Source: Nipponacmea schrenckii (lineage: Eukaryota > Mollusca > Gastropoda > Lottiidae). Taken from it: DNA of 64,000 bases. The stretch's first letter is position 1, and every line of letters starts with the position of its first letter. A program made the translations under genes and the position numbers. Below, in pieces: positions 47,001-57,400 of this stretch. A model generated the notes under the pieces. That model had not been told where the DNA came from. It did no database searches and was given only the letters and a program-made list of their open reading frames with translations. The stretch covers positions 23,829,976-23,893,975 of the forward strand of contig JAUJPP010000012.1 of the NCBI GenBank assembly GCA_030562195.1, read 5' to 3'.

Positions 47001-48275
47001 AATGATAGTGAAACTCCGGGTAAAAAAAGGCCGGGGAGACCAAAGGGAAGTAAATCTTGTGTGAAAATTATTTTGCCGGAAAATCGCCGTCACTCTGCTA
47101 GACAAGAAAGTATGCCACAACCGGATTACAAACCAACAAAGAAATCTTTTGAAACTCCTAACAGTTCAAATGATTTCCATAGTTACTGTTTTCAAGGAAT
47201 AAAGATGTTGCCCATGACGACAAAGTTCCATCCCAAAAATTTGAAAACAGAAGTCGAAGAAGATCTAGGCAAGTGTAGCAGCGAATTTGGCTCTTCAAAT
47301 CTAAACGAAATGGCTGTTAACAAGTCCCATGACCTTGACCCTGTGAGTGCAGAGGCAAGTAACCATGACCTCAAAGCTGTGAATGAGGCTGGTGATCGTG
47401 ACCCTTTGAATACTGTGACTAATGACCTTGACACCACATTTGATTCTGACCGTGACCCTGAACCTGCCAATAGTGGATCTCGTGACCTTGACCCTAAGGC
47501 TTCAAATATTGCAGCTAATGATAGTGTTAACGAGGCCTGTGACCCTGAACCAGTTGACATAGAGATTGAGGCTCAACCAATCAAACGCAAACGTGGTCGC
47601 CCACCGAAATGCAAATCTTTAGTTAAAGAAGATGATCAAGTTCAAGTCCCTGGAAAAAGAGGTCGACCCAAAAAAAGACGATTGGATATTGCGAAGATTG
47701 AATTTAATAATGCTGTAGCAGACGACAATTCAGATGGCCAGAATACTGATCAATCACAATCAACAGAGCACACTCATGGAACCAATGGCATTAACCAATC
47801 AAAATCCACCAAGCAAACTAATTCCTATGGAATAGACCAATCAGAAACTAACTCACATGGATTAAACCAATCAGAAACAAGTTCCCAAGTCATTAAAGAA
47901 GAGGCTATTCCAGCAGATGAGAATTCTGAAAGTAACCAATCAAATAGTGCTATGGATGAATCTGACCAATCAGAACCTTTGGTTGTGAAACTCAAATTTA
48001 ATCCTCTGACAGCTATTAAGTCAGAAACCCACCAATCAGAAGTCAAGGTCAAACATGAAGCAGACGGTAGTTCAAATTTAAAAGAAATGGACCAATCACA
48101 AGTTGATAAAGCAGATGACAGTTCGGATAGAAATGAAAAAGATCCATCAGATCTAGTTAAAAATGAAGCAGGCGTTAGTTCTGACATCATTGAAATGGAC
48201 CAATCAGAATTAGGGGATGTTGACGGAGTAGTAATTAAACAGGAAGTTATTATGGAAGCGATGGAAGAAAACTGA
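32083..48275 (+). CDS. SNAPC4: SNAPC4, Myb-repeat subunit of the snRNA-activating complex
   Basis: SNAPC4 binds the proximal sequence element of snRNA genes for Pol II and Pol III. Exons: 32083-32251, 32680-32726, 33279-33467, 33816-33923, 34712-34790, 35183-35366, 35815-35890, 36526-36618 (longer in reality), 37134-37201, 37681-37769, 38116-38219, 38548-38642, 39081-39178, 39893-40008, 40248-40398, 42223-42371, 42562-42790, 43265-43335, 43583-44896, 45055-45236, 45515-45531, 46536-46649 and 46873-48275. About 1715 codons are recovered; human is 1469 residues. The N-terminus is acidic. Myb repeats run from WFECQKMW through DQCRKRWISVDPSVKHSKWT, SSQCRERYCNYLDPSLKLGK and GSWSKMVPHMPGRTDHHLLT. 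A conserved later block is DDYQRLRARFQSIFMWPALL. The C-terminus adds five AT-hook-like motifs. Exon 8 has lost its AG acceptor and carries small indels. Confidence 0.93.
32755..33180. repeat. 114-bp tandem repeat in SNAPC4 intron 2
   Basis: The phrase GACTAGAGCTCATCTCATAC recurs every 114 bp, with CACAATCCTCATCAGGACAG in each unit. As 114 is divisible by three, the minus strand is open through several units. Further copies are at 1718-1800, 21335-21545 and 33550-33750. Confidence 0.9.
33550..33750. repeat. Two further units of the 114-bp repeat
   Basis: GACTAGAGCTCATCTGGTGC and GACTAGAGCTCACCTGATGC units with CAGATACACAATCCTCATCA, in the next SNAPC4 intron. Confidence 0.85.
33930..34710 (-). 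repeat. Three SINE-like copies, reverse, in SNAPC4 intron 4
   Basis: Copies at about 33930-34190, 34320-34545 and 34600-34700. The second begins with GCATTGTGAGACATTATTCA, a near-duplicate of the exon donor region at 33920 (GCATAGTGAGACATTATTCA), so the intron has been partly duplicated together with the splice site. Confidence 0.75.
35460..35645 (-). repeat. SINE-like repeat, reverse
   Basis: GTTCAGATGGGACAATAAAC, TTTCCCTCATTGCACACTGT and ACTCAATTCATTTCATTTCA in a SNAPC4 intron. Confidence 0.8.
36240..36480. repeat. GGATCC dispersed repeat, reverse, about 3 units
   Basis: Units of AGGTTTGGCCAAGGACCAGC end about 45 bp upstream of SNAPC4 exon 8. A second cluster is at 36820-37030. Confidence 0.9.
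36820..37030. repeat. GGATCC dispersed repeat, reverse, about 2 units with flank
   Basis: It begins with the reverse flank (CCAGCTGAAAATGGGTACGG), then units with AGCTGGTAGAATGGATTCTT. Confidence 0.88.
37840..38010 (-). repeat. SINE-like repeat, reverse, truncated
   Basis: GACTGACATGGAAAAAGCGT, GATGGGACAATAAACTAAGG and AAAGATCCCTCTACAGTTGG. Confidence 0.8.
39378..39851. mobile_element. TTAA-flanked element, 23-bp inverted termini
   Basis: Left TTAA-AGGGATAATAGGTGTTAGAA, right TTCTAACGCCTATTATCCCT-TTAA, in the SNAPC4 intron before exon 39893. The termini are longer and different from the 10625 family but start with the same AGGGATA. Confidence 0.8.
40549..42158. mobile_element. Non-autonomous element with terminal ATACGCCCAC inverted repeats
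   Basis: The left end is ATACGCCCACATAGAAATGT and the right end is GTGGGCGTAT, giving perfect 10-bp inverted termini. The left end also forms its own hairpin (ACGCCCACA against TGTGGACGT). Inside are GGTCCGTC runs and seven alternating A/B units of about 170 bp beginning TGTGGACACTGTAGAGACT. It lies within the SNAPC4 intron 40399-42222. No transposase ORF is present; the frames seen are repeat-derived. Confidence 0.7.
42855..43250. repeat. Tandem repeat, about 66 bp, AGAGTCCACATAGC core
   Basis: Seven copies in a SNAPC4 intron, each with AGAGAGTCCACATAGCTAA and GGTTTGTCAACTGGA. The same family in reverse orientation occupies 5955-6300. Confidence 0.85.
43583..44896 (+). other. SNAPC4: SNAPC4 large exon, Ser/Thr/Pro-rich linker
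   Basis: This 1314-nt exon (438 codons, phase 0 at both ends) joins the Myb region to the conserved RLRARFQ block. It opens ALAVDGKEILNAAHQ, then has long runs of Ser, Thr, Pro and Ala (SAPSMPSAPSTPSTSKPK), a short conserved-looking patch LPPNVSNLRGFKTLLLTRPR, and a Lys/Glu-rich end. The antisense strand is open for 163 codons; that is a by-product of the composition. Confidence 0.9.
45515..45531 (+). other. SNAPC4: SNAPC4 17-nt micro-exon
   Basis: The segment between TTTTCCAG and GGTAATG adds RFGIYRD across the junctions. Skipping it puts a TAG in frame six bases into the next exon, so it is needed to keep the frame. It lies 100 bp upstream of the 45628-46505 minisatellite. Confidence 0.6.
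45628..46505. repeat. 44- to 49-bp minisatellite in SNAPC4 intron
   Basis: About 19 units of the form AGGTTGGCTTAATGCTATCT, TTACTATAACTCTTTACATC, CTCT. Two length classes differ by a TAGCC insertion. The array stops just before the exon at 46536. Each unit resembles the intron start after the exon ending 46649 (AG, then GTTGGCTTTC and CCCTTTACATCCTCT). Confidence 0.93.
46873..48275 (+). other. SNAPC4: SNAPC4 terminal exon with AT-hook motifs
   Basis: The exon encodes KRRRGRPPIHPKP, KKRPGRPKGSK, KRKRGRPPKCKS and GKRGRPKKRR; the preceding exon (46536-46649) encodes KRPRGRPRIHPK. R-G-R-P cores flanked by basic residues and Pro are typical AT-hooks. The rest is acidic and repetitive: DLDP/DRDPEP blocks and about eight DQSE/NQSE blocks that each come from ACCAATCA in the DNA. 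It ends EAMEEN at TGA. I do not recall AT-hooks in vertebrate SNAPC4. Confidence 0.85.
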
Positions 48276-48368
48276 AGTGGTTTTATGTTGCATCATTTTT
48301 CTGAATCATGGAGTCTTTGATATTCAAAATGTCAAGAAAATTTTGACATTTTTTGTGTTCAGTTGAAA

Positions 48369-48374
48369 AATAAA
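48369..48374 (+). terminator. Polyadenylation signal of SNAPC4
   Basis: AATAAA lies about 95 bases after the TGA ending at 48275 and is followed by a T-rich stretch. Confidence 0.6.
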
Positions 48375-48564
48375 ATGTTTTTGTTAAGAATTTCTTGTTA
48401 TTTTCTCTTGTTAACTTTATGTGGATGACCTGTGCATTAACCAATCAACTATCTCACACAAGTACCAACATTGGAGAGAGAAGAAATTTGATTGGTTAAA
48501 GCAGAGGTCATGAGGTTAGGTTAAAGGTTATGGGATGAATATGCAAAAGTCTCTATCGGAAGTG

Positions 48565-48797
48565 GTTATGTTAATAATAGACGCTAATAAAAAGATAGCA
48601 CCTACTGACAGTTTGATTAAGCGTTTTCAAAGATTAATTGCATTTTTGTGTATAATAACCAAGTTTTTTGGATTTATCAGATTATATAAGGATTCTGTTA
48701 TGTTATTTATGACAGCAGGTATACTTACTGATGAATATAAACTCTTATTGGCTAAGTTTGAATTTTATGTTCATTCTAAGACACAGTATGCCTTTAA
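48565..48797. mobile_element. Degraded TTAA-type element
   Basis: Shares GGATTCTGTTATGTTATTTA and ends ACACAGTATGCCTTTAAATT; the left end is unclear. Confidence 0.5.
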
Positions 48798-49257
48798 ATT
48801 GACTGTGATAGAGATAGAGTATAACAAAAGTTCATTCATATTATATTTAATTCTTTAACAAAATATTAACAAATAACAAGAAATAATACGATAAGAAATG
48901 AAATATGAATATTCATGATAAGATGCCATTTGATAAAAATGTTTGAATTATTGATATGCCCTAATTTGGGTAACAAATAATATGTCTTAATATACTCAAA
49001 GGATTTCCGTTGGAAGACAAAATTGAATTGATAACAAAAATATACAACTCAAAAAGAAAATAGAATTTCAAGCCATAATTAACAAAGATTAGAGTTTTAA
49101 ATTACCCAAAAAATCATGAGTTTTGGATTTTTTTTTTATATGCCCTTATATCTCCATGAGGACTACATTGTCATGGCTTGCACCCATACCTCATGGGTAA
49201 AATTTATTTGACTTAGTTCTGACACTTACAAATATAACTCCCCTTTCATCTTGATAT

Positions 49258-51469
49258 TTAACTTGTTTTCGGATCATGGTGACTCGAAAGAATCTGTAAG
49301 ATGTCACTGGATGAAAGAGACAAAAAATTAGGGTCTGGTGGAGTTATCTCCCCTCCATAATTCCAATTTCTCATATTCGTTAAATCAGGGTCAGAGTTCA
49401 TAATGGATAGCGCATGCTCGTAATCGGGACTTGACATGAAAAAAGGAAGATGTGGATTGGCCAATAACTGACTTGTGGGAGTATTCGCTAATGATGATCG
49501 TGAGGGAGGAGCACTATTAGATGATGATGTCACAGCAGACGACACATTATGTGTTGATGAGTACACGTGATTTGATGATGTCATATTCAAGTTGGGATCC
49601 AGATCGAATGAAGGCGCAAATGTTTTGTTTCCAGATTTGTGACGGATTTTTAGAGGCTGCTCTGCAGTGACCTTGACCCTAAAGGTAGCAGCATTGTTCA
49701 CATCTGCTAAACTAGAGTTCTGAACTTCTGAGGCAGTCTCGTATGTACTTGGTTGTGTTGAAACAATCGTTGGCGCCGAAATGACTTCTTGTGGATTAGC
49801 TTTCTTTTTCGGTGTCTTTGGTTTAGCCTTTCGTTTCCTTTTCACAACTTTTTTAGCAGGTTTATTCTTTGGTTGTTTTGGGTTCAAATCCTTAGGATTT
49901 GATAGGTTCAAATTTGAATCAGTTGACCTTTCAGCAGAAGCAGACGGATTTTGTGCTTCGTCAAACTCTTCTCGTCCAGATGTGGTAGTCACTCGTATGC
50001 TTCGGCTTTTTCCAACTAAAGAATCTGACACCGCTGCATTTGCTTTCAGAATTTCTTCTGTTGTCATTTCTTTCAAAACTGCTGATTCATTTTCCTCCAT
50101 TGAATCTTGGGTATGTTCATTGCCTGTAGCAGTTATTAGTCTGCTTGTGGATCCAGCATTCTGAGTTGTAATTGATCTTACAGCAGTATGAATTTGAGGT
50201 GGTGGTCTGGATTGATCGGAGGACTGAGAAGCTAAAGATTGGGTTTCTGGATCCAAATTGCTATCTTCAGAAAATCGTCTGGATCCATCGCTGGAAGTCT
50301 GCTGGTGGGAGAAATCTGGATTGATCACAATTTGAAAATGATCATTCAGAGGCATTCTGTTTTTGTTCATTTCTGCCATACTAATCTGTTGTTGATAGCC
50401 ATGTTGTTCCAGTGTTGGCAGATTACCATTTTGCTCAAAAGGATGTGGTTCAGATATTTGTGAGTTCAAAGCCTCATGGTGGTTGGCTTGTGGTGGTAGT
50501 TGCTCATGCTGCTGAAGAAGATTTTCCTGGTGTTGTTGCTGGTCTGCCAGACGTCCTTGCTGATGTCCTTGACCTTCTATGTGATGCCCAACATCATTGT
50601 GGTAGTTTTCCAGATTTTGCTCATGTGATGCAGACCTTGGTTGATGTTGTACTCCTGGCCTGTGTCTTCTGTTGTTTTCAATTGGTGTCTGTTTTTGTTG
50701 TAGTTCTTGTATTTGAATTTGATCTTGACCTTGAACTTGCACCTGCTTTTGACCTTGAACTTGGACATGCTGGGATCCTTGAACTGGGATCATTTGTTGA
50801 ATTTGAATTGGTTGTTGGCCTTGAACTTGGAAATGTTGTTGGCCTTGAACCTGCAACTGCAACTGTTGACCTTGAATATGAATTGGCTGGATTTGACCTT
50901 GAACTTCTATCTGCTGTTGTCCTTGTTGAATGATTTGATATTGTTGTTGTGGTTGAGATTCAGAGAGTTGTTGCCCTTGTGGAAGAGAGATGCTTTGAAA
51001 TCCTGGTGGAAGCTGATAAACTACAGTCTGCTGTCCTGCTTGTGTTGGCATGGTAACAATTTGATTGGCAGGTGGAGGTGCGATGATGAATGATTGTTCG
51101 TTCCTGCCATTTTGGGATGAAACCTGGTCGTTGATTGGCTGTAATATCTGAATTCCTCCAGAGGCATCCGTAATTTTTTGAGCAACTGGTTGATAAGCCT
51201 GTATGTTGTAGGCCATAGGCATTGGAGTAATGAAGTTTAAAATTCCGTCTTCACCAACGAAGGCAGGAACGGCATTACTAAGGGGAATTTGTGGAAGCTG
51301 ATTGACAACTGAAATCTGATTGGTCAAAGGAACTTGAATTTCCTGAGGCTTCTGAGCATTGTATTGGTTGATCTGAATTATTGGTTGTGACATCATTTCA
51401 ACTGACGTGCTTGCAGATCTTTGCGTTTGAGGTTCGACTCTTTTAGAAGGCGCAGGATGAGACTTGTGC
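49258..51469 (-). other. Terminal Gln-rich exon of the unrecognised gene
   Basis: The frame is open across the whole exon. It contains repeated V-Q-G-Q units (IQIQQMIPVQGSQHVQVQGQ), Q/H-rich sequence, a basic patch (KKVVKRKRKAKPKTPKKK) that could be a nuclear localisation signal, and a Ser/Asn-rich tail with a final acidic-aliphatic SSSDILQILSS. The acceptor at 51470-51472 is a candidate only; the frame remains open upstream to 51771 through a degraded duplicate. The antisense ORFs of 127-173 codons over this exon are compositional shadows. Confidence 0.7.
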
Positions 51470-54400
51470 CTGCGTTTTGTTTTTAGAAATTTGGGGTTGA
51501 TAACCTGTATTTGTAGGCCCAACATTGGATTTTTAAAAAATTCCGTCTTCACCAGAAGGGGAACGCTTATGGGAAATTTGTGGAATTTGTTGCAAAAAAC
51601 TGATTTAAGGGAACTTAACTTTCCCTTTAAATTTTTGGTTGATCTAAACTTTTTGGGGGGTTTAATCTTTTCACTGAACTTGCTTGCAGATTTTGTTTTG
51701 GGGTTTGATTTTTGAAGAGAGGCGGGCTTTGCAATAACTTTTGTTATTAAAAAAATTTGACGTTGCATCAACTGTTTTTGGTCAAATTGATTCTGTCAGA
51801 TGGATTCTGAGGGAAAATATGTTATGGCTAGTTGGGGAAACTTTTTGGACTGTTTAGAGTTACTCCCCTTTAAATTTTTGTCGAATTCTGTGGGCGTTTA
51901 TGTTTCATGAACCTTGCCCTTGGTTGTTGCGGGGTTTTTGGTTGAAAGTGAGGTGGATTTCTATGACCCCTTTTTAAAAAACCTTTGGAGAAAGCTATTG
52001 GTCATTGTTTGCGGGGAAATGGTTTTTGGACTCTGGATGCATTAAATCTGGACTTTCTGGAGATCCTAAAAAAGAAAGAGCCATTTGATACAATTATTGG
52101 GGAGAATTTAAAGCAAGGTGGATTATCTATGACCCTTGACCTTTGGATAAAGATATCTGTCTACTTTTGCTGGGGTCCTTGGCTGTTCCTTTTGACATTT
52201 CTTTTAAAACAAGAGAAAAAACAACAATAGGTTAAACAAAAAGGATCCTTTCTACCAGCTGGTCCTTGGTCAAATCTTTTGCCATTGATTTTACAAGGAT
52301 AAGAACTTAGGTTTGCAAGGATCCTTTCAGCAACCACCTTCCCTTAATAAACTGTAAATCATACTACAATGTTCCAAACATTGCTTTAACTTTTTGCTTT
52401 AACTTTTCTACTGAGATTTGAATTCAAAATTTGACATACTAAGCTATTGTGTGAAGTTGACTTCTGCATAATTTGCTGCGAGACTTGTTTTTGTTGCTGC
52501 TGAATGCTGTGAAACTGGTCTAGTATCTGTTTTTGGATGTTTGACAGCTGTTCTCCAGGACTGTCTTGTGGTACGCTTGACGATGGAGCAGACACAGGTA
52601 CAATGATGTAATTCTCTGGATTCTCCAATGTTTGAACGTTTAAACCTGCATCTGGGAAAATGAAGAATATTTTTTGGTGATATTGATCAGTTCAGAAATA
52701 GATAACACTTTGTAAGTTTTTTTGGGGAAAAATTTTAGCTTCTTTTCATAGCGTAGTTTTAGATATTTTGGAATAACTGACCCCTTTACAAATTCAGAAC
52801 CAAGAAACAAGTTTCAGTTTAGTTTAAATCAAGGTGGCTATGCATGTACTAAGTAGGTCAATAAAATAAGACAAGAGAAATGTTTACAGGCTACAGTCAA
52901 TTAGGGTTTAATATGCATAAATTTCACGGAGAAATTGCAGTTATCTTACCATGTTCCTGCTGACTACCAATATGGTTCTCCACCTCCCAGTTTTTACGTA
53001 GCCCGTGACGTGGAGTTCTGAGTTCATCTGTTTTGCGTTGACTATTCATCTGTTCAGGATAATGATAACATCTTCTGTATAGTTTTATTTGGGGATAAGT
53101 TTGGGGTTAGCTTCTTTTCAGTGGATAAATTTATACAATTCTTGGTCTGACCCCTGATTAATTTCAGAGAAACAATTTTCAGATTTATCCCAGTGGCTAT
53201 AATGTAAATGTGGTATTGATATTAAGAAGATACAACTTAGGTTCACTAGGATCCTTTCTACGCGGACAAACTCTTGGTATTGATTTCACAGGATAACAAC
53301 TTAGGTTCTCTTAGGATCCTTTCTACCAGCGGGTTTCGTTTCCCAAACCTCTTGGTATTGATGTTACAAGATAACAACTTAGGTTCACTAGGATCCTTTC
53401 TACAGCTGGTTTTGGATCAAACCTCTTGGTATTGATTTTACAAGGATAACAACTTAGGTTCACATAAGGATCCTTTCTACCAGCTGGCCCGTTACCAAAC
53501 CTCTTGGTATTGATCTTACAAGGATAACAACTTAGGTTCACTAGGATCCTTTCTACAAGCTGGTCCTTGGTCAAACCTCTTGGTAGTGATTTTACAAGGA
53601 TAACAACTTAGGTTCACATAGGATCCTTTCTACCAGCTGGTCCTTGGTCAAACCTCTTGGTAATGATTTTACAAGGATAACAACTTAGGTTCACAAGGAT
53701 CCTTTCTACCAGCTGGTCCTTGTCAAACATATGATTTTACAAGCTCACTGTAATAAAAATCTTACCTGAAGGTGTGAGCATCTCTGCTAATACTCTTCGT
53801 GCCTCCACCTGACAGGTTTGGGCTCGTTCTCTCCACTCACACAGTAGATAATAGTGAGACAACGCCACCTGAATTGTAGAAACAAATGTTAGTTACGTGG
53901 GGTAAATTTTGTGTGTTAATCAGTCCTGATTCTATAACCATCTATCCCACTATATCAAAAGAATATAATATCAGATTTTCAAATCAGTGCAAATTCTTTG
54001 TTTCATTTCAAATACATAAGGACTTGCTTCCCCAACCCATGCCTCTGTGTATAAGATCTACTAACACACAGCAAGAGGAGTTGCGTCCCCTGACCAGTGC
54101 TTCTGTGTACAAGATCTACTCACCTGAACACACTTATCTACAGCAAGAGGACTTGCTTCCCCAACCCATGCCTCTGTTTATAAGGTCTACTCACCTGAAC
54201 ACACTTATCTACAGCAAGAGGACTTGCTTCCCCAACCCATGCCTCTGTTTATAAGGTCTACTCACCTGAACACACATATCAATACAACAAGAGGACTTGC
54301 TTCCCCAACCCATGCCTCTGTTTATAAAGTCTACTCACCTGAACACACATATCAATACAACAAGAGGACTTGCGTCCCCTGACCCATGCCTCTGTTTATA

Positions 54401-57400
54401 AGGTCTACTCACCTGAACACACATATCATCTACAACAAGAGGACTTGCTTCCCCAACCCATGCCTCTGTTTATAAAGTCTACTCACCTGAACACACATAT
54501 CAATACAACAAGAGGACTTGCGTCCCCTGACCCATGCCTCTGTTTATAAGGTCTACTCACCTGAACACACATATCAATACAACAAGAGGACTTGCTTCCC
54601 CAACCCATGCCTCTGTTTATAAGGTCTACTCACCTGAACACACATATCAATACAACAAGAGGACTTGCTTCCCCTGACCATGCCTCTGTTTATAAGAGTC
54701 TACTCACCTGAACACACATATCAATACAAAAATTTTAGAAGGACTTGTTTCGGGTACATATTTAATTTCCCATTCGTCTTTTATGTCTACTACTCTGAAA
54801 TAACATTCAATACAACAGATTTTTAAATCAGAATGCTTGATTTCAAAATACTAATGTCCTTTAATTTGTTCAATATTTCAATAAATCTTCTATCTGGCTG
54901 AATAATACATGTCACATTGTGTAATGGGCTAATTCTGCCCATAAAATAAAGAAGTCAGTTTTGATATCTGTGCGCTAACCTAGGTTGAGACAGGACCATG
55001 TCCTTGTGTATTGGACTAATTCTGACCCATGTAAAATAAAGAGTTTATGTTTGTCTCTATAGGCTGAATGTTAGACAGGACCATGTCCTTGTTTATTGGC
55101 CTAATTCTGACCCATGTAAAATAAAGAGTCTGTGTTTGTTCTATGGCTGAATGTTGACAGGACCATGTCCTTGTGTATTGGCCTAATTCTACCCATGTAA
55201 AATAAAGTCTATGTTTGTCTCTATGACTGAATGTTAGACAGGACATGTCCTTGTGTATTGGACCTAATTCTGACCCATGTAAAATAAAGAGTCTATGTTT
55301 GTCTCTATGGGCGAAGCTGCGGATCAAATGTCCTAGTATGGACAACTTTTCTCCCAGTAAAATAAACTGTTGTCTTCATATAGCTATTTAACAGACATCC
55401 TGAATGTATTGTAACCTAACTCAGACCCATGTAAAATAAAATCTATGATTTCTTCAATAGACTGAATGTTTAGAAGGATATTCTTATGTATTTACTTATT
55501 CTGCCCATGTTAAAATACAAGGTCTATTTTTCAAATATGGACTTAATGTTAGACAGGACATGTCTTATTTAGGCCTAATCTACCATGTAAATATGTCTAT
55601 TCTTTCTCTATGGGCTGAATGTTAAACAGGACCATGTACTTGTGTATTGGGCCTAATTCTGACCCATGTAAAATAAAGAGTCTATGTTTGTCTCTATGGG
55701 CTGAATGTTAGACAGGACCATGTCCTTGTGTATTGGGCCTAATTCTAACCCATGTAAAATAAAGAGTCTATGTTTGTCTCTATGGGTTGAATGACAGGAT
55801 AAAAGAACTTACTGATTCCGTTTTCATGTGTTTATGTAGAAAATTATTAGAGTACAGTAAAACTTGTTTACAGGCTGTTTCACACAGCTTTAATTCTTGC
55901 CGTATATAACTTCGCTTCTCTAAAATATAATCTTCAAATTCTTTCGCTCTCTTCTGACCGTTGCCTAAACCTACACGCTGCCTGAAAAAATTCAAACAGT
56001 TGAAATACAGAAAATATAAGGTTCTCAAATTCTTTTCTACCAGCTGGTCCTTGGTCAAAACTTTTGGAATTGACTTGATAAGGATAACAACTTAAGTTTC
56101 TTTAGGATCCTTTCTACTAGCTGGTCCTTGGTCAAACCTCTTAGTATTGGTTTCACAAGGATAACAACATAGATTCACAATGAATAATTGGTGATGAAAT
56201 TGAAATGAAATAGAGTTTTACACCCTTCTGTTCTTCTCAAATACTTTTAAGATACAAGTTTTTGAAACTTACTTTTTCTCTGCTGTAGGAAGATAAGATT
56301 TTAATCGTGATAAATTACGAGCTTCCCCCATCATCGATAACAACTCTCGCGCTTTCTCATCACGGTCTTCTGTAATGAGATTTGAACAACATTTAGCAGA
56401 GAGGGATCTTGAACGTGCACAGCCTGTAGTACACATTGGCCTCGCTTTATTGTCCCCTCTGATCATTTAGTTGCTTTTTCTTATCAGTTCCTCCAACCTG
56501 CATCTCTCAAATTACCAATCTCCAGGGCAAAAAACTCATTAGAGCCTCATCAGCATTGGGAGCTGTGTTGTTACTGATTATCAGAGGGGTAATGCATGTT
56601 CGCAGTAAAGTCTATCGGTCTGCTGCCTTCTATTTTTGTGGAAGGTCCGTTGGCCGAGTGGTCTAGACGGTTGACATGTATTGCTGGCGATTAGGTGCCT
56701 GACTCTGAGATCAATGGTTCGAAACCCGTTCGGGTCTCAGCCAATTTTCAGCACTACAATCTGTGCTATACCAAGAAAGTGTTATCCCAATAACGAAAAT
56801 ATTGTTGCAACACGACTTTCTAAATGACACTAAAATCATCTTAAACTCATTAAAATTTATTTCTCCATAGAACAAATGAAACACCTTACCTAATAAATAG
56901 GCCTGTAGACATCCACATATAGTGGTACTTTTAAAATGAGCACAATACAGTCTTTCAGCTGAAAAAATGGAAAATTTTACACCCTCTAGGTTGGATAACT
57001 TCTATCTTAACTAAAACCACTATACCCTCTAGGTTTACTTACTTCTGTAGCTGGATTTACTAAAAGCTTAACCCTCAAGGCTGGAAACGTTCATCTTATG
57101 AAGAGAGCCACTTATCTCTTACAAATAGATCTAGTAAATTCTAGCCTGCCTAAAACCAACTCTGTATTGTAAACACATAGATATATAATAACTATTATAC
57201 TTACCATCGGAATTATTGAGATCCTGGGCCAGTCTAAACGCGAATTGTTTAGCCTCATTTAACATGGTCTGTTTCTCCTCAGCTGATAATTGTGGTCTAG
57301 GTTCGGGAATTCTAACGGGATTCAACAGAGCAGCTGAAACAAAAATGTGTGGTGGGGGCATCAGAAATTTAAAAGTGGGGGTGAGATGATGCAGGCTAGC

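Larger units (their letters stand above)
48276..49257. other. Convergent intergenic region after SNAPC4
   Basis: It holds the SNAPC4 3'UTR, two further ACCAATCA or TGATTGGT sites, a degraded copy of the TTAA short element (about 48565-48797, ending ACACAGTATGCCTTTAAA) and AT-rich DNA. TTTATT at 49203-49208 would be an AATAAA for the minus-strand gene. The 107-codon ORF at 48535-48858 runs through the repeat and is not a gene. Confidence 0.6.

Noticed and set aside
47192..48190. Minus-strand ORFs of 121-122 codons
   Set aside because: Antisense of the DQSE/DLDP repeats in the SNAPC4 terminal exon.
48535..48858. 107-codon plus-strand ORF after SNAPC4
   Set aside because: Runs across the eroded TTAA-type element and has no protein features.
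50412..50933. Plus-strand ORF of 173 codons
   Set aside because: Antisense shadow of the Gln-rich exon; the minus frame is open for far longer and ends in a plausible C-terminus.
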